This document shows, piece by piece, positions 26,364-34,446 of a stretch of DNA of 49,682 nt. The position numbers were made by a program, and so were the translations under genes. Every line of letters starts with the position of its first letter. Position 1 is the first letter of the stretch. The notes below the pieces were generated by a model. It saw only the letters and a program-made list of their open reading frames with translations. It was not told the origin of the DNA and did no database searches. This stretch comes from Aliarcobacter sp. (lineage in GTDB: Bacteria > Campylobacterota > Campylobacteria > Campylobacterales > Arcobacteraceae). Location: the NCBI GenBank assembly GCA_028688995.1, contig JAQTXB010000017.1:1-49682 (forward strand). Reading direction: 5' to 3'.

Positions 26364-26724
26364 AGAAATTTCCTCCATTATTAGCACTTATTTCTGAAAC
26401 TAAATCTTTATACATTTGCTGTACAGGTAAAACTATTGATGCTAACTTTCTATTTAATTCATAAAGTTCTCGTAATTCTACTTCCAAAGCATCAACACTA
26501 CTTCTGTATATATTAACATCAATTCCTTCTTGAATTTTAGACATTAACTCTTTATTCAATTGAGCTTTTAATAAAGTTATATCTTCAATCATAATATGTT
26601 TTTCATCATTTCTTTTTAGTAGTTCTTCATGTTTTGCAGCTTTAATATCTTCAATATCTTGTGTTATAGAATCTTTTAGTTTAACAATTAATTCTGACAT
26701 ATTTTTTATAGTATTTTCAATCAT
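26347..26724 (-). CDS. flgN: Hook-junction chaperone FlgN
   Basis: 125 residues, a helical bundle without signal peptide. The N-terminal helices MSELIVKLKDSITQDIEDIKAAKHEELLKRNDEKHIMIEDI are the pattern of FlgN: early acidic helix, AKHEEL, then a long helix with KAQLNKEL. The C-terminus ends NNGGNFFDIKA, as in other Campylobacterota FlgN proteins. FlgN binds FlgK and FlgL in the cytoplasm and passes them to the export gate; flgL is in this window and flgK is not. The position after flgJ supports the call. Confidence 0.8.
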   Translation of the reverse strand: MIENTIKNMSELIVKLKDSITQDIEDIKAAKHEELLKRNDEKHIMIEDITLLKAQLNKELMSKIQEGIDVNIYRSSVDALEVELRELYELNRKLASIVLPVQQMYKDLVSEISANNGGNFFDIKA

Positions 26725-26732
26725 GTAAAGCC

Positions 26733-27038
26733 TTATTTATTATTTTTTGTTAAAAACTCATATATCATATTACTAATTCCAAAATTTCCAGTTGAATTAT
26801 CTGCAATAGATTGAATATACATACTTTTTACAATATCAGATCCTGCACCTTCTCCTGCAATTTTAGTTGATCTTAGAGATACGTCCATAATTTGATTTAA
26901 AAAAAATGATTCAAAATCATTAGCAACTTTTTTTAGCTGCTCGTCATTATTATTTTTTAAACTATCTTGTTTTACATTATTTATATTATTAACTTGTAAA
27001 AGATCTTTATTTATTAAATTATTAGTAGATATGTCCAT
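26733..27038 (-). CDS. flgJ: Rod-binding protein FlgJ (N-terminal domain only)
   Basis: 101 residues. LKKVANDFESFFLNQIMDVSLRSTKIAGEGAGSDIVKSMYIQSIADN...GNFGISNMIYEFL is the rod-binding (FlgJ_N) domain. The muramidase domain of enteric FlgJ is absent, as usual in Campylobacterota, so another enzyme must open the cell wall. The stop of motB overlaps its ATG. Confidence 0.9.
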   Translation of the reverse strand: MDISTNNLINKDLLQVNNINNVKQDSLKNNNDEQLKKVANDFESFFLNQIMDVSLRSTKIAGEGAGSDIVKSMYIQSIADNSTGNFGISNMIYEFLTKNNK

Positions 27039-27814
27039 TATTCCAACCTATCAAAGAAATTTTCTTGATTTAAAATATCTTGTTGATTATCCTGAGAAAA
27101 AAATCTCATTTCAACTCTTCTATTATCCGCAGGAACATCGCTTTTAGGATGATATGAACCATATGCGGAAACCTTTAATATTGAGGGATCTATTTTATTT
27201 TTTATTAACTCTTTAACAACTGAGATGGATCTTAATGCTGAAATATCCCAAGCATCTCTTGGAATTGAACTATTCAAAACTCTATTTGTGTCAGTATGAC
27301 CAATTATTTCAATATTAAAAGTTTGAGGCATTGTTCTTATAACTCTTGCGATTTTTGAAATAAACACCTTTGCACTAGCATTTGTTAATTCATATTGACC
27401 TTCTTCAAACATTATACTTGAAGGTATATCTAAAACAAATTCATTTTTGCCTTTTTCCATCTTAATTTCTTGACTCTCACTATTTTGGCTTGAATTTAAT
27501 TCTTGAACAACTTGTGCAACATCTTGCGCACTACTATCAACTGAACTTTCAGTAGATGCATTATTATCTTGATTATCTGAACTATTCTCTTGTGTAGAGT
27601 AAGCATCACTTTGAGTTTGTACATCAGTTGAGGCATCAATAAATCCCATAGCTTTTTTCATAATGTTAAAATACTCTTCTACTTTTTGTTTATCCATAAC
27701 AGCCATAGATAATAATAAAATAAAAAAAGTAAGTAATAATGACATCAAGTCACCAAATTGTACAAGCCAACCAGGTAAACATTTAGGGCATTCTGGACAT
27801 TTATTTTTTGCCAT
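27038..27814 (-). CDS. motB: Stator protein MotB, PomB-like
   Basis: 258 residues. A short Cys-rich N-terminus (KCPECPKC) is followed by the single membrane helix with the ion-binding Asp22 (FGDLMSLLLTFFILLLSMAVMD). A Ser/Gln/Asn-rich linker of about 60 residues precedes the OmpA-like peptidoglycan domain (IEIIGHTDTNRV, DISALRSISVVKELI, VSAYGSYHP, DNRRVEMRF). The LPGWLVQFGDLMSLL segment is close to sodium-type PomB. MotA/MotB form the stator unit that pushes FliG. The gene is nine bases from motA. Confidence 0.95.
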   Translation of the reverse strand: MAKNKCPECPKCLPGWLVQFGDLMSLLLTFFILLLSMAVMDKQKVEEYFNIMKKAMGFIDASTDVQTQSDAYSTQENSSDNQDNNASTESSVDSSAQDVAQVVQELNSSQNSESQEIKMEKGKNEFVLDIPSSIMFEEGQYELTNASAKVFISKIARVIRTMPQTFNIEIIGHTDTNRVLNSSIPRDAWDISALRSISVVKELIKNKIDPSILKVSAYGSYHPKSDVPADNRRVEMRFFSQDNQQDILNQENFFDRLE

Positions 27815-27823
27815 TAATCAACT

Positions 27824-28579
27824 TTATGCCGCAACTTCAACTAAAATAGCATTTAATTGCATTTTAATATTACCTATTGATTCTTCAGCAGCAATCATTG
27901 TTGCTCCTTGAATAATAACCTCACAAGCAGTAGCTTCCTTTGAATGTTTTTGAGAAAGCTTACTCTCTGCAATACCAGCGAATAAAGTACCCAATAAAGC
28001 ACCATATAATGTTGTAAGTAAAGCAACTGCCATAGCTGGTCCAACAGCAGATGGATCAGAAAGATTTGCTAACATTGCTACAAGCCCTACTAGAGTACCA
28101 ATCATCCCCATTGCACCTGCAGTTCCTCCAATATTCCCAAAAATTGAAATCATAACAGAATGTCTTTTTTCCATATGTTCCAACTTTAATTCCATTAAAG
28201 GTTGTAAAACATCTGGTTTTGTTCCATCTACTAAAAGTTGAAATGCTTCTTTAAAAAATGGATTAGTCTCTTGTATAACTTTTTGTTCAATCTGCATTAC
28301 ACCATGTTTTTTAATTTCTGTTGCATAAAAAACAATTTTTTCTACAAGTTCAGGAAGAGGTTCTACTTTTACCTCATTAAATGCAACTTTAAAAGCAGGC
28401 ATAATTCTTTTTAAATCACTTGCTTCAAATTGAGCAGCTGTTACTGCGATAGTTCCTCCAATAACGATTACAACGGAAGGTATATCAATATAGGGACCAA
28501 AACCAACTCCCCCTAAAATTATGGCGATAGCAATTAATACCCATCCACCACCTAATCCTCCTACTGTACTTTTATCCAT
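27824..28579 (-). CDS. motA: Stator protein MotA, PomA-like
   Basis: 251 residues, four membrane helices. The TM3-TM4 region GTAGAMGMIGTLVGLVAML...DPSAVGPAMAVALLTTLYGALLGTL is nearly the same as Vibrio PomA, including the TT pair in LLTTLYG at the site linked to Na+ use, and differs from proton-type E. coli MotA. The cytoplasmic loop with MEKRH carries charged residues expected to contact FliG. This supports a sodium-driven motor, by inference. It is followed closely by motB and preceded by fliY. Confidence 0.95.
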   Translation of the reverse strand: MDKSTVGGLGGGWVLIAIAIILGGVGFGPYIDIPSVVIVIGGTIAVTAAQFEASDLKRIMPAFKVAFNEVKVEPLPELVEKIVFYATEIKKHGVMQIEQKVIQETNPFFKEAFQLLVDGTKPDVLQPLMELKLEHMEKRHSVMISIFGNIGGTAGAMGMIGTLVGLVAMLANLSDPSAVGPAMAVALLTTLYGALLGTLFAGIAESKLSQKHSKEATACEVIIQGATMIAAEESIGNIKMQLNAILVEVAA

Positions 28580-28582
28580 AAA

Positions 28583-29461
28583 CTACAATCCTATATGATT
28601 TAATCTAAAATCTTCATTTCCGATTTTTTTAATTTTGAGTCCAAATTTTCCTTCTACAATTACAGCCTCTCCAACACCAATTTTAACTCCATTTACTAAA
28701 ACTTCTAAAGGTTCATTAACCATTTGTTCAAGTTCTATAATTTCACCAACATCCCATCTTAAAATATCTTTTAATAAAACAACTTTTGTTCCTAGTCGAA
28801 CACTTAACTTCAATTTTATATTATATAAAAGTTCTAAATTTTTTGGAGTTTGTACACTTTGACTAGAAGGAGGATTATAGTAGTTATTGTTTGGTACCAT
28901 CGCTGGTATTTCATTATTTTTAGAATCATTATCTTCAGATGTAATCCCTGTAACTGAAGAGAAAAATGGTAATAAAAGATCATCATAATGAATAATAACT
29001 GGTAATTTTTCATCGTCTAAAGATAAAATAATTTCATAAATATTAGTTTTACCAGATAATAATGAGCCCTCAACAATAGTTGAACTCTTAACTTCCGACT
29101 TAATTGAGCCAATATCAGGTAATCCTTGAGCATTAACAGAAGTACAAAAACTGCCACAAATATTTGAAACTATTTCATTAACAGCATCAGTTATTTCATC
29201 ATCGATATGTTCTTTTAAATCACCCATACCACCTAGCATTAAATATTCAAATTTTGTCGCTGTAAGTGTTGGAATATAAAAAGTAATTTTAGATGAAATC
29301 CCTTTAAAGTCAAACTTAACTACACATTCAACAAGTTGTGTTGAATCAAAATTTTCACTTACTAAAGCTACTATAGCTTCAATTTGAGAACTTTTTGACA
29401 ATAACTGTTCTAATGTATTAGATAATTCTTCTTTAAATATATTTGATAAATCTGATGCCAA
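28583..29461 (-). CDS. fliY: Flagellar motor switch protein FliY
   Basis: 292 residues. The N-terminal two thirds are a CheC/FliM-middle-like domain (EYLMLGGMGDLKEHIDDEITDAVNEIVSNICGSFCTSVNAQ), then a linker with Asn/Pro/Ser, then a C-terminal SpoA domain (NIKLKLSVRLGTKVVLLKDILRWDVGEIIELEQMVNEPLEVLVNGVKIGVGEAVIVEGKFGLKIKKI). FliY is a C-ring part in Campylobacterota and may aid CheY-P dephosphorylation. Whether the phosphatase motif (E-x-x-N spacing) is intact is unclear: here EIVSN places Asn one residue off. A separate FliN is at 36607-36894; FliM is not in the window. Confidence 0.9.
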   Translation of the reverse strand: MASDLSNIFKEELSNTLEQLLSKSSQIEAIVALVSENFDSTQLVECVVKFDFKGISSKITFYIPTLTATKFEYLMLGGMGDLKEHIDDEITDAVNEIVSNICGSFCTSVNAQGLPDIGSIKSEVKSSTIVEGSLLSGKTNIYEIILSLDDEKLPVIIHYDDLLLPFFSSVTGITSEDNDSKNNEIPAMVPNNNYYNPPSSQSVQTPKNLELLYNIKLKLSVRLGTKVVLLKDILRWDVGEIIELEQMVNEPLEVLVNGVKIGVGEAVIVEGKFGLKIKKIGNEDFRLNHIGL

Positions 29462-29473
29462 TTAATACTACCT

Positions 29474-29788
29474 TTACTTGTTATTTGAATTTTCTAATTC
29501 CTGTAAAACGTAAGCTTTTACTTTCATCATATCCTCAGTAGGATACTTATATTCAGCATCACCTCTTGTTACTTTAACAAAAAAATCTTTTGAACTTTTG
29601 TTATACCCAAATTTCACATTGTCTAAGATAACTTCATTTTTATCTGCAACACCTTGATTACCTAAGGCTTTTTTATACTCATCTTCTTGGATTACTTTAT
29701 TTTTTTCATCAACATTACTAACTTTTTGAATTTTTTCTAAATTATTAAGTTTAGAATTATCTATATCTGCAATTCTACTAATTTCCAT
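29474..29788 (-). CDS. FlaG-like flagellar protein (tentative)
   Basis: 104 residues from ATG 29788. A frame eight codons longer exists, but AAGGAGG (29793-29800 on the complement) lies five bases before this ATG, so the shorter start is chosen. The first half is polar and disordered; the second half VILDNVKFGYNKSSKDFFVKVTRGDAEYKYPTEDMMKVKAYVL has the FlaG-like pattern (V-x-F-G-Y-N ... V-x-V ... P-x-E-x-M). FlaG affects filament length in other species. It heads the fliY-motAB segment and has its own promoter. Confidence 0.6.
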   Translation of the reverse strand: MEISRIADIDNSKLNNLEKIQKVSNVDEKNKVIQEDEYKKALGNQGVADKNEVILDNVKFGYNKSSKDFFVKVTRGDAEYKYPTEDMMKVKAYVLQELENSNNK

Positions 29789-29821
29789 AATATCCTCCTT
29801 AAGAAGTAACAATTTTAGGTT

Positions 29822-29830
29822 ATTATAGCA
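29822..29830 (-). promoter_or_regulatory. Extended -10 promoter before the FlaG-like gene
   Basis: On the minus strand TGCTATAAT, an extended -10 box (TGnTATAAT), about 35 bases before the chosen start codon with a strong AAGGAGG ribosome site between them. It would give an internal start for FlaG-like, fliY, motA and motB. Confidence 0.6.
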
Positions 29831-29865
29831 GAAAAAGATTAAATTATTTAAGATTTACAAATAAA

Positions 29866-31863
29866 CTATAAAGATTCTAAATACTCATCAAAACCAATTA
29901 ATTTAAAATCTATTAAGGAATCCAAATAAGGCTGAATTAAAAATTGTTTTGCACTTGATATTTTCAATTCTTCTATTAACTGAATTGCAATTAAGAAATC
30001 AGCATCTTGATCATTTAATATAGCTTTTATTAGTGAAATTTGAATTGAAGCATCATTATATCTTCCAGCCTCTAAAAGTGCTGCAACCATTAAATACATA
30101 GTATATTTATCTTCTAATTTATATTCAGATTGTAAATATTCTAAAGTTTTTATTGCTTCATCTGGCGAATTAAAATGTAAATCAATTAATGCTTTTGTTC
30201 TTAAATAAGAAGGTGTTGTTTTACCTGAAATTTTCATATCAGCTTTTGAAAAAATACCTAAACCTTTTAAAATATCTACATAATATCTTGTAATAATTAG
30301 TGGACCTTCCAAAAATTGATTATTTAGCGTTAAAGGTATTGAATCTTGTAATCTTGCATAATATGTATAATCACTTTCACCTTTTCTTCTTTGTACCATC
30401 TTAATTAAAAAAGTAAATGGATCTTTAAAATGCTCATCTAATAGCATATGATTTTCCGTTACTGTACCTTTTTGCATTGCATTTAAAAAATCTAGTGCTT
30501 TAAAAAATATTGTATTTTCATATTCTAAAGGCTTGTCTGCAGACGTATATTGTGGATTTATAAATAATTTATAAATCTCTTTTGAAAAATAATTATAAAG
30601 ACCATTTTCACTTTTTATATTTGTTTCAATATATTCTTTATCTTTTATCTTAACATTTATTCTATTTGCACTAATTAAATACATTGTAGAATAAAGTTTA
30701 TTTCCAGGATTTAATTTGTATGCCCTTTCAAAATATTTAAAAGCATTATTAAAATCATTTATCTGTGCACATGATAATGCTAAATTATAAAAAATGTATG
30801 ATTTAGTATCTTTTGTCAACATTTTCTCTAATTCAGAGACTCTTATAATTGGATCTTCCTTTACAATTTTTAAGAATTTAGCATTATAATCAACCATCTC
30901 TTCAAGATTTACAATATTCTCTTTTTGATTGTAGATAAATCCTTTGATACTATCATAAATAATTTCTTGAGAATCTGAAAAAATAAATGGAGCAAAATAA
31001 AATACAAAATCTATTTTTCTATTTTCATCAAATTTAAGAACAGAATCTAAATACTGTTTTGATGTAAATTTATTCTTATTAAAAAATATTTCAATAGGTA
31101 ATTCACTATTTGCTTTAAATGTATTTTTTCTATCATTAATTAAATCTAAAGTATCTTTTAACTGATCGATATTATTCATTTTTAAATAAGTAAAACTTAA
31201 AAGCCACAAAATTTTATCTACTGTATTTGGGTTAACATTTTGTTCTTTTGCTTTTTTTAATAATAAACTTGCTTTTTCATAATCTTTTAATTTTAAATAA
31301 ATTAATCCTTTCTTTAAATCTGTAGGATAATCCATTGTATTTAAAACTTCTAAAGCATTTTCATACTCTTTTAATATTATGTATGTGTCAGAAAGCATTC
31401 TTTTTGAATGTTCAGATAAATTCTTAAATTTCTTTGAAATTTTTACAATAGTATCAAGGTATTTATTATCTTTTGAGATTTGATATAAATAATAACATGC
31501 TGCCATATATGGGAATGTATGAATATTTATATTCTCTTGTTTTTCATAAATTTTGTTCAGGTAAACAATTGCATTATCAATTGAATTCATCTTATAATAA
31601 GCAATTCCCATGTTCAAATAAGAAGGTACTTCTAATATCTTAGAAGTTTTTTCAAAAAGCTTAATTGCCTCTTCATATTCATTTTTACTTAAATGTAAAA
31701 CAGCTTTATTAAAATCAATTTGTAAAGCTAAATTTTCTTGAGATTTTTTCAACTTCTCAAATTGAAAAATTATTTCAGGTTGTGATTCAATTATATTGTC
31801 CTCTGCATATAAACTATAATTGATAAATATCATAAATACTAATAATTTATATACTAATTTCAT
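29866..31863 (-). CDS. Periplasmic TPR-repeat protein (Pfl-like motor scaffold candidate)
   Basis: 665 residues with a signal peptide (KLVYKLLVFMIFINYSLYAED). TPR units run through the chain, for example KAVLHLSKNEYEEAIKLFEKTSKI, LNMGIAYYKMNSIDNAIVYLNKIYE, KLKDYEKASLLLKKA, and YNLALSCAQINDFNNAFKYFERAYKLNPGNKLY. The C-terminal half has a distinct segment (DPFTFLIKMVQRRKGESDYTYYARLQDSIPL) that looks conserved rather than repetitive. It follows the coiled-coil membrane gene by 14 bases. Campylobacter and Helicobacter motors use TPR proteins PflA and PflB; PflB has a membrane anchor rather than a cleavable signal, so a PflA-like place in the periplasm suits this protein better. The assignment is inference. 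Confidence 0.6.
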   Translation of the reverse strand: MKLVYKLLVFMIFINYSLYAEDNIIESQPEIIFQFEKLKKSQENLALQIDFNKAVLHLSKNEYEEAIKLFEKTSKILEVPSYLNMGIAYYKMNSIDNAIVYLNKIYEKQENINIHTFPYMAACYYLYQISKDNKYLDTIVKISKKFKNLSEHSKRMLSDTYIILKEYENALEVLNTMDYPTDLKKGLIYLKLKDYEKASLLLKKAKEQNVNPNTVDKILWLLSFTYLKMNNIDQLKDTLDLINDRKNTFKANSELPIEIFFNKNKFTSKQYLDSVLKFDENRKIDFVFYFAPFIFSDSQEIIYDSIKGFIYNQKENIVNLEEMVDYNAKFLKIVKEDPIIRVSELEKMLTKDTKSYIFYNLALSCAQINDFNNAFKYFERAYKLNPGNKLYSTMYLISANRINVKIKDKEYIETNIKSENGLYNYFSKEIYKLFINPQYTSADKPLEYENTIFFKALDFLNAMQKGTVTENHMLLDEHFKDPFTFLIKMVQRRKGESDYTYYARLQDSIPLTLNNQFLEGPLIITRYYVDILKGLGIFSKADMKISGKTTPSYLRTKALIDLHFNSPDEAIKTLEYLQSEYKLEDKYTMYLMVAALLEAGRYNDASIQISLIKAILNDQDADFLIAIQLIEELKISSAKQFLIQPYLDSLIDFKLIGFDEYLESL

Positions 31864-31877
31864 TATACTTCTAAAAC

Positions 31878-32207
31878 CTAAACCATTGCATTAACTTGAG
31901 CATAAAGCTCTTCATTTCTTTTTTGTAATTCGTCCAATTTATTTTTTAAATTAATATTTTCTATTCTTAACTCTTGTAAATCATCCCTTGCAACTTGCAA
32001 TGTACCTTGATTAGTTTTTAAAGTATTTGCACTTATTTTTACTTGTTTTTCATATCTATCAATTAAAGATTCAAATTTAACAATTTCTTCTTGTATAATA
32101 TTTTTTTCTTCATTTACTTTTTTATATAAAGATTTATATACGTTAGAACTTGAAAAAAAATAGAGTAATAAAACTCCAAGTACAATTATTAATAAAAAAT
32201 TTTCCAA
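31878..32207 (-). CDS. Membrane-anchored coiled-coil protein of unknown function
   Basis: 109 residues. One N-terminal membrane helix (FLLIIVLGVLLLYFFSSS, residues 3-20) is followed by an uninterrupted coiled coil from about 30 to 106, with Leu/Ile at heptad spacing (VARDDLQELRIENINLKNKLDELQKRNEELYAQVNAMV). I know no family. It sits between flgE and the periplasmic TPR gene, so a structural role near the motor is possible. The orientation of the coil (cytoplasm or periplasm) cannot be decided firmly; few positive residues lie before the helix and Lys residues follow, which favours the cytoplasm. Confidence 0.65.
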   Translation of the reverse strand: MENFLLIIVLGVLLLYFFSSSNVYKSLYKKVNEEKNIIQEEIVKFESLIDRYEKQVKISANTLKTNQGTLQVARDDLQELRIENINLKNKLDELQKRNEELYAQVNAMV

Positions 32208-32225
32208 ACTTGTCCTATTTAAATA

Positions 32226-32255
32226 TAAATAGAGTAAGTAAACTTACCCTATTTA
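32226..32255 (-). terminator. Hairpin just after flgE
   Basis: TAAATAGAGTAAG (32226-32238) pairs with CTTACCCTATTTA (32243-32255) with one mismatch, six bases after the flgE stop. It may end or trim the abundant hook-gene mRNA before the downstream motor genes. Confidence 0.6.
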
Positions 32256-32260
32256 AGAGA

Positions 32261-34369
32261 TTATCTTTTAAGATTGATTAAAGTATTTAAAATATCATCA
32301 GAAGTAGTAATAGATTTAGCATTTGCTTCAAACGCTCTTTGAAATACCATTAAATTTACTAAACTCTCTGATAAATCTGCTGTACTTAATTCTAATGTTT
32401 TTGATTCTATTTTTGCTGTTTTATTATTATTTAAATTATATATTGGATCACCTGATTCATTTGTTTTTGCTAACAAATTATCTCCCATTGGATTTAATCC
32501 TCTATTATTATTAAATACTGCAATTGCTACTTGCCCCACAGCAAATTCAGCACCATCTTGTTTCATTGTAATTAAACCTGTACTATCTACAGAAAACTCC
32601 CCAAAAGCTGAATCTGAAATTCCTAAAGTATCTAATCTTAGTTGTAAACTTCCTTTTGATGATGTTTGATCAACTGTGTTAACTATTTCTATAAATTCAG
32701 CACCTGCTCCTTTTCTTCCTGAGTAGTTACCATTTATATCTATTGATGTAAAAGTTCCAGCAGGTGCTCCAGCTGTTCCCGTATTATCATCAGAAATCTT
32801 TAAGTTACTAGTAAATTCAACATCATAGTTTGAGTCAAGTGTTTGTATTACTAGATTTCCATTTACATTTCTTGCAACTATTTGTGCTGATAGATCTGTA
32901 TTTGCATTAATTTGAGTAACCATATCATCTACACTTGTAGCATTATCAATAAAAATATTTAAAGCTTGTGGAGGAATTCCACCATCATTAGGAATTGGAG
33001 TATTTATCTTTAATTCTTTATCATAAATACTAATTCCATATGTATAATCTTTTGCTGTTCCATCTATTTGTAAATTAGTAGGAGTATAAACATCTTGTTG
33101 TTTTCCTGTAATTAATTTAGCTAAGGTATCCCTTGATGTCTCTAATGCTCCTATTCCTGAACCTTTTGATGCTAATGTTGAATTTTGATAGTTCCCTTGT
33201 ATTATTGTATTACCTGACTGTTCTGCTACTTCTGATATAGTAAACTCTTGTCCAGGTATTAACGATTTTATTTGAATAATCCCTTTTAACATATCTACAT
33301 TTTTTGTTGAATCTTTATATGTTTCACTTGTATTAAATACATCTGCTCCCCCTGAATCTATAGCTGTTGTTGCAACTAATCCTGGTATCTGAGATATCTT
33401 ATCTGCAAGTCCTTTATAAGTAGCAATTTTCCCTGCTTCCTTATCATACAATGCACTTTCTGCTGTAGTTAAAGTTCCTGTTGGATCGGCATATCCTTGT
33501 CTACTTGCCAATGGAAGTGCTTGATCTGCTGCATATAACTCAGCTTTTAGTTCTGCACTTGCACTTGTTACAATAAAATTCTGAGAATATTTATTACCAT
33601 TAATATATACATAAACTTGATCTGAATCTTTACTTATCACAGAGTTTCCATTACCTGTTTTAAAGTTTATTTGAGATGTTTGTGATATTGAAGTCGAAGA
33701 TGATGCATCTGGTTCATCTTTTAACTTTTGTAACCAACTTGTATAATCTTTGATAGCTTCTTCAATATCTGATATTTTTGAAGATTTTGTTTTTCCTCCA
33801 TCTCCACTAAATACAGTAGTAGAATCAGATTTTGCAGTTGTTGTATAATCTGTCGCTTTTGCTGTGATTGTTTCAACATAAGTACTATGGTTTATTATTT
33901 TTGAGCTAAGAAGTTTTGAATAATCAGTTGTAAACACATTTATATTAGGATTTGTACTTGTAACATCATTTTGACTATCAATAGCAGTCATCATCCAACC
34001 TTGTACTTCATTCCCAGCAGCATCTTGAAGGGTTCCATTATCACCCATTCTAAAATTTCCTGCTCGAGTATAAAGTGTCTCAGCTGCTCCTGCACTTCTT
34101 GTATTTACTACTGTAAAAAATCCATCACCACTAAGAGCCATATCATAATTTACACCAGTTAGTTTTAAGTTACCTTGCGTATAAAGTTTTTCTGCATCAA
34201 GTACTTTTGATCCTTTACCAATTCTATCTTGGTACATTTGATCTGCGAATGAAATTCTTGAGGCTTTATACCCTATTGTATTTACATTTGCTATATTATT
34301 TGATTCATTATCTAAAGCTTTTTGTTGTGACGATAATCCTGAGATTCCTGTCCAAAGTGCTCCTATCAT
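32261..34369 (-). CDS. flgE: Flagellar hook protein FlgE
   Basis: 702 residues. The N-terminus IGALWTGISGLSSQQKALDNESNNIANVNTIGYKASRISF has the SNNIANVNTxGYK motif of rod/hook proteins, and the C-terminus SESLVNLMVFQRAFEANAKSITTSDDILNTLINLK is the matching helix. The middle is a large set of surface domains. FlgE polymerises into the hook under the FlgD cap. AAAGG stands seven bases before the ATG. The length is close to other Campylobacterota FlgE. A second, shorter homologue lies immediately upstream. Confidence 0.95.
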   Translation of the reverse strand: MIGALWTGISGLSSQQKALDNESNNIANVNTIGYKASRISFADQMYQDRIGKGSKVLDAEKLYTQGNLKLTGVNYDMALSGDGFFTVVNTRSAGAAETLYTRAGNFRMGDNGTLQDAAGNEVQGWMMTAIDSQNDVTSTNPNINVFTTDYSKLLSSKIINHSTYVETITAKATDYTTTAKSDSTTVFSGDGGKTKSSKISDIEEAIKDYTSWLQKLKDEPDASSSTSISQTSQINFKTGNGNSVISKDSDQVYVYINGNKYSQNFIVTSASAELKAELYAADQALPLASRQGYADPTGTLTTAESALYDKEAGKIATYKGLADKISQIPGLVATTAIDSGGADVFNTSETYKDSTKNVDMLKGIIQIKSLIPGQEFTISEVAEQSGNTIIQGNYQNSTLASKGSGIGALETSRDTLAKLITGKQQDVYTPTNLQIDGTAKDYTYGISIYDKELKINTPIPNDGGIPPQALNIFIDNATSVDDMVTQINANTDLSAQIVARNVNGNLVIQTLDSNYDVEFTSNLKISDDNTGTAGAPAGTFTSIDINGNYSGRKGAGAEFIEIVNTVDQTSSKGSLQLRLDTLGISDSAFGEFSVDSTGLITMKQDGAEFAVGQVAIAVFNNNRGLNPMGDNLLAKTNESGDPIYNLNNNKTAKIESKTLELSTADLSESLVNLMVFQRAFEANAKSITTSDDILNTLINLKR

Positions 34370-34393
34370 GACGTATCCTTTATTTATTAAGGT

Positions 34394-34413
34394 TATGAAC
34401 TTAAATGTTCATA
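34394..34413. promoter_or_regulatory. Palindrome in the flgE leader
   Basis: TATGAAC TTAAAT GTTCATA, seven-base arms, about 25 bases before the flgE ATG. Just upstream of it on the minus strand TATATTAGTA occurs twice in a row (34431-34440 and 34420-34429), either of which could supply a -10 box. This is the likely regulatory region for flgE. Confidence 0.5.
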
Positions 34414-34446
34414 TATCAATACTAATATAGTACTAATATAAAAACA

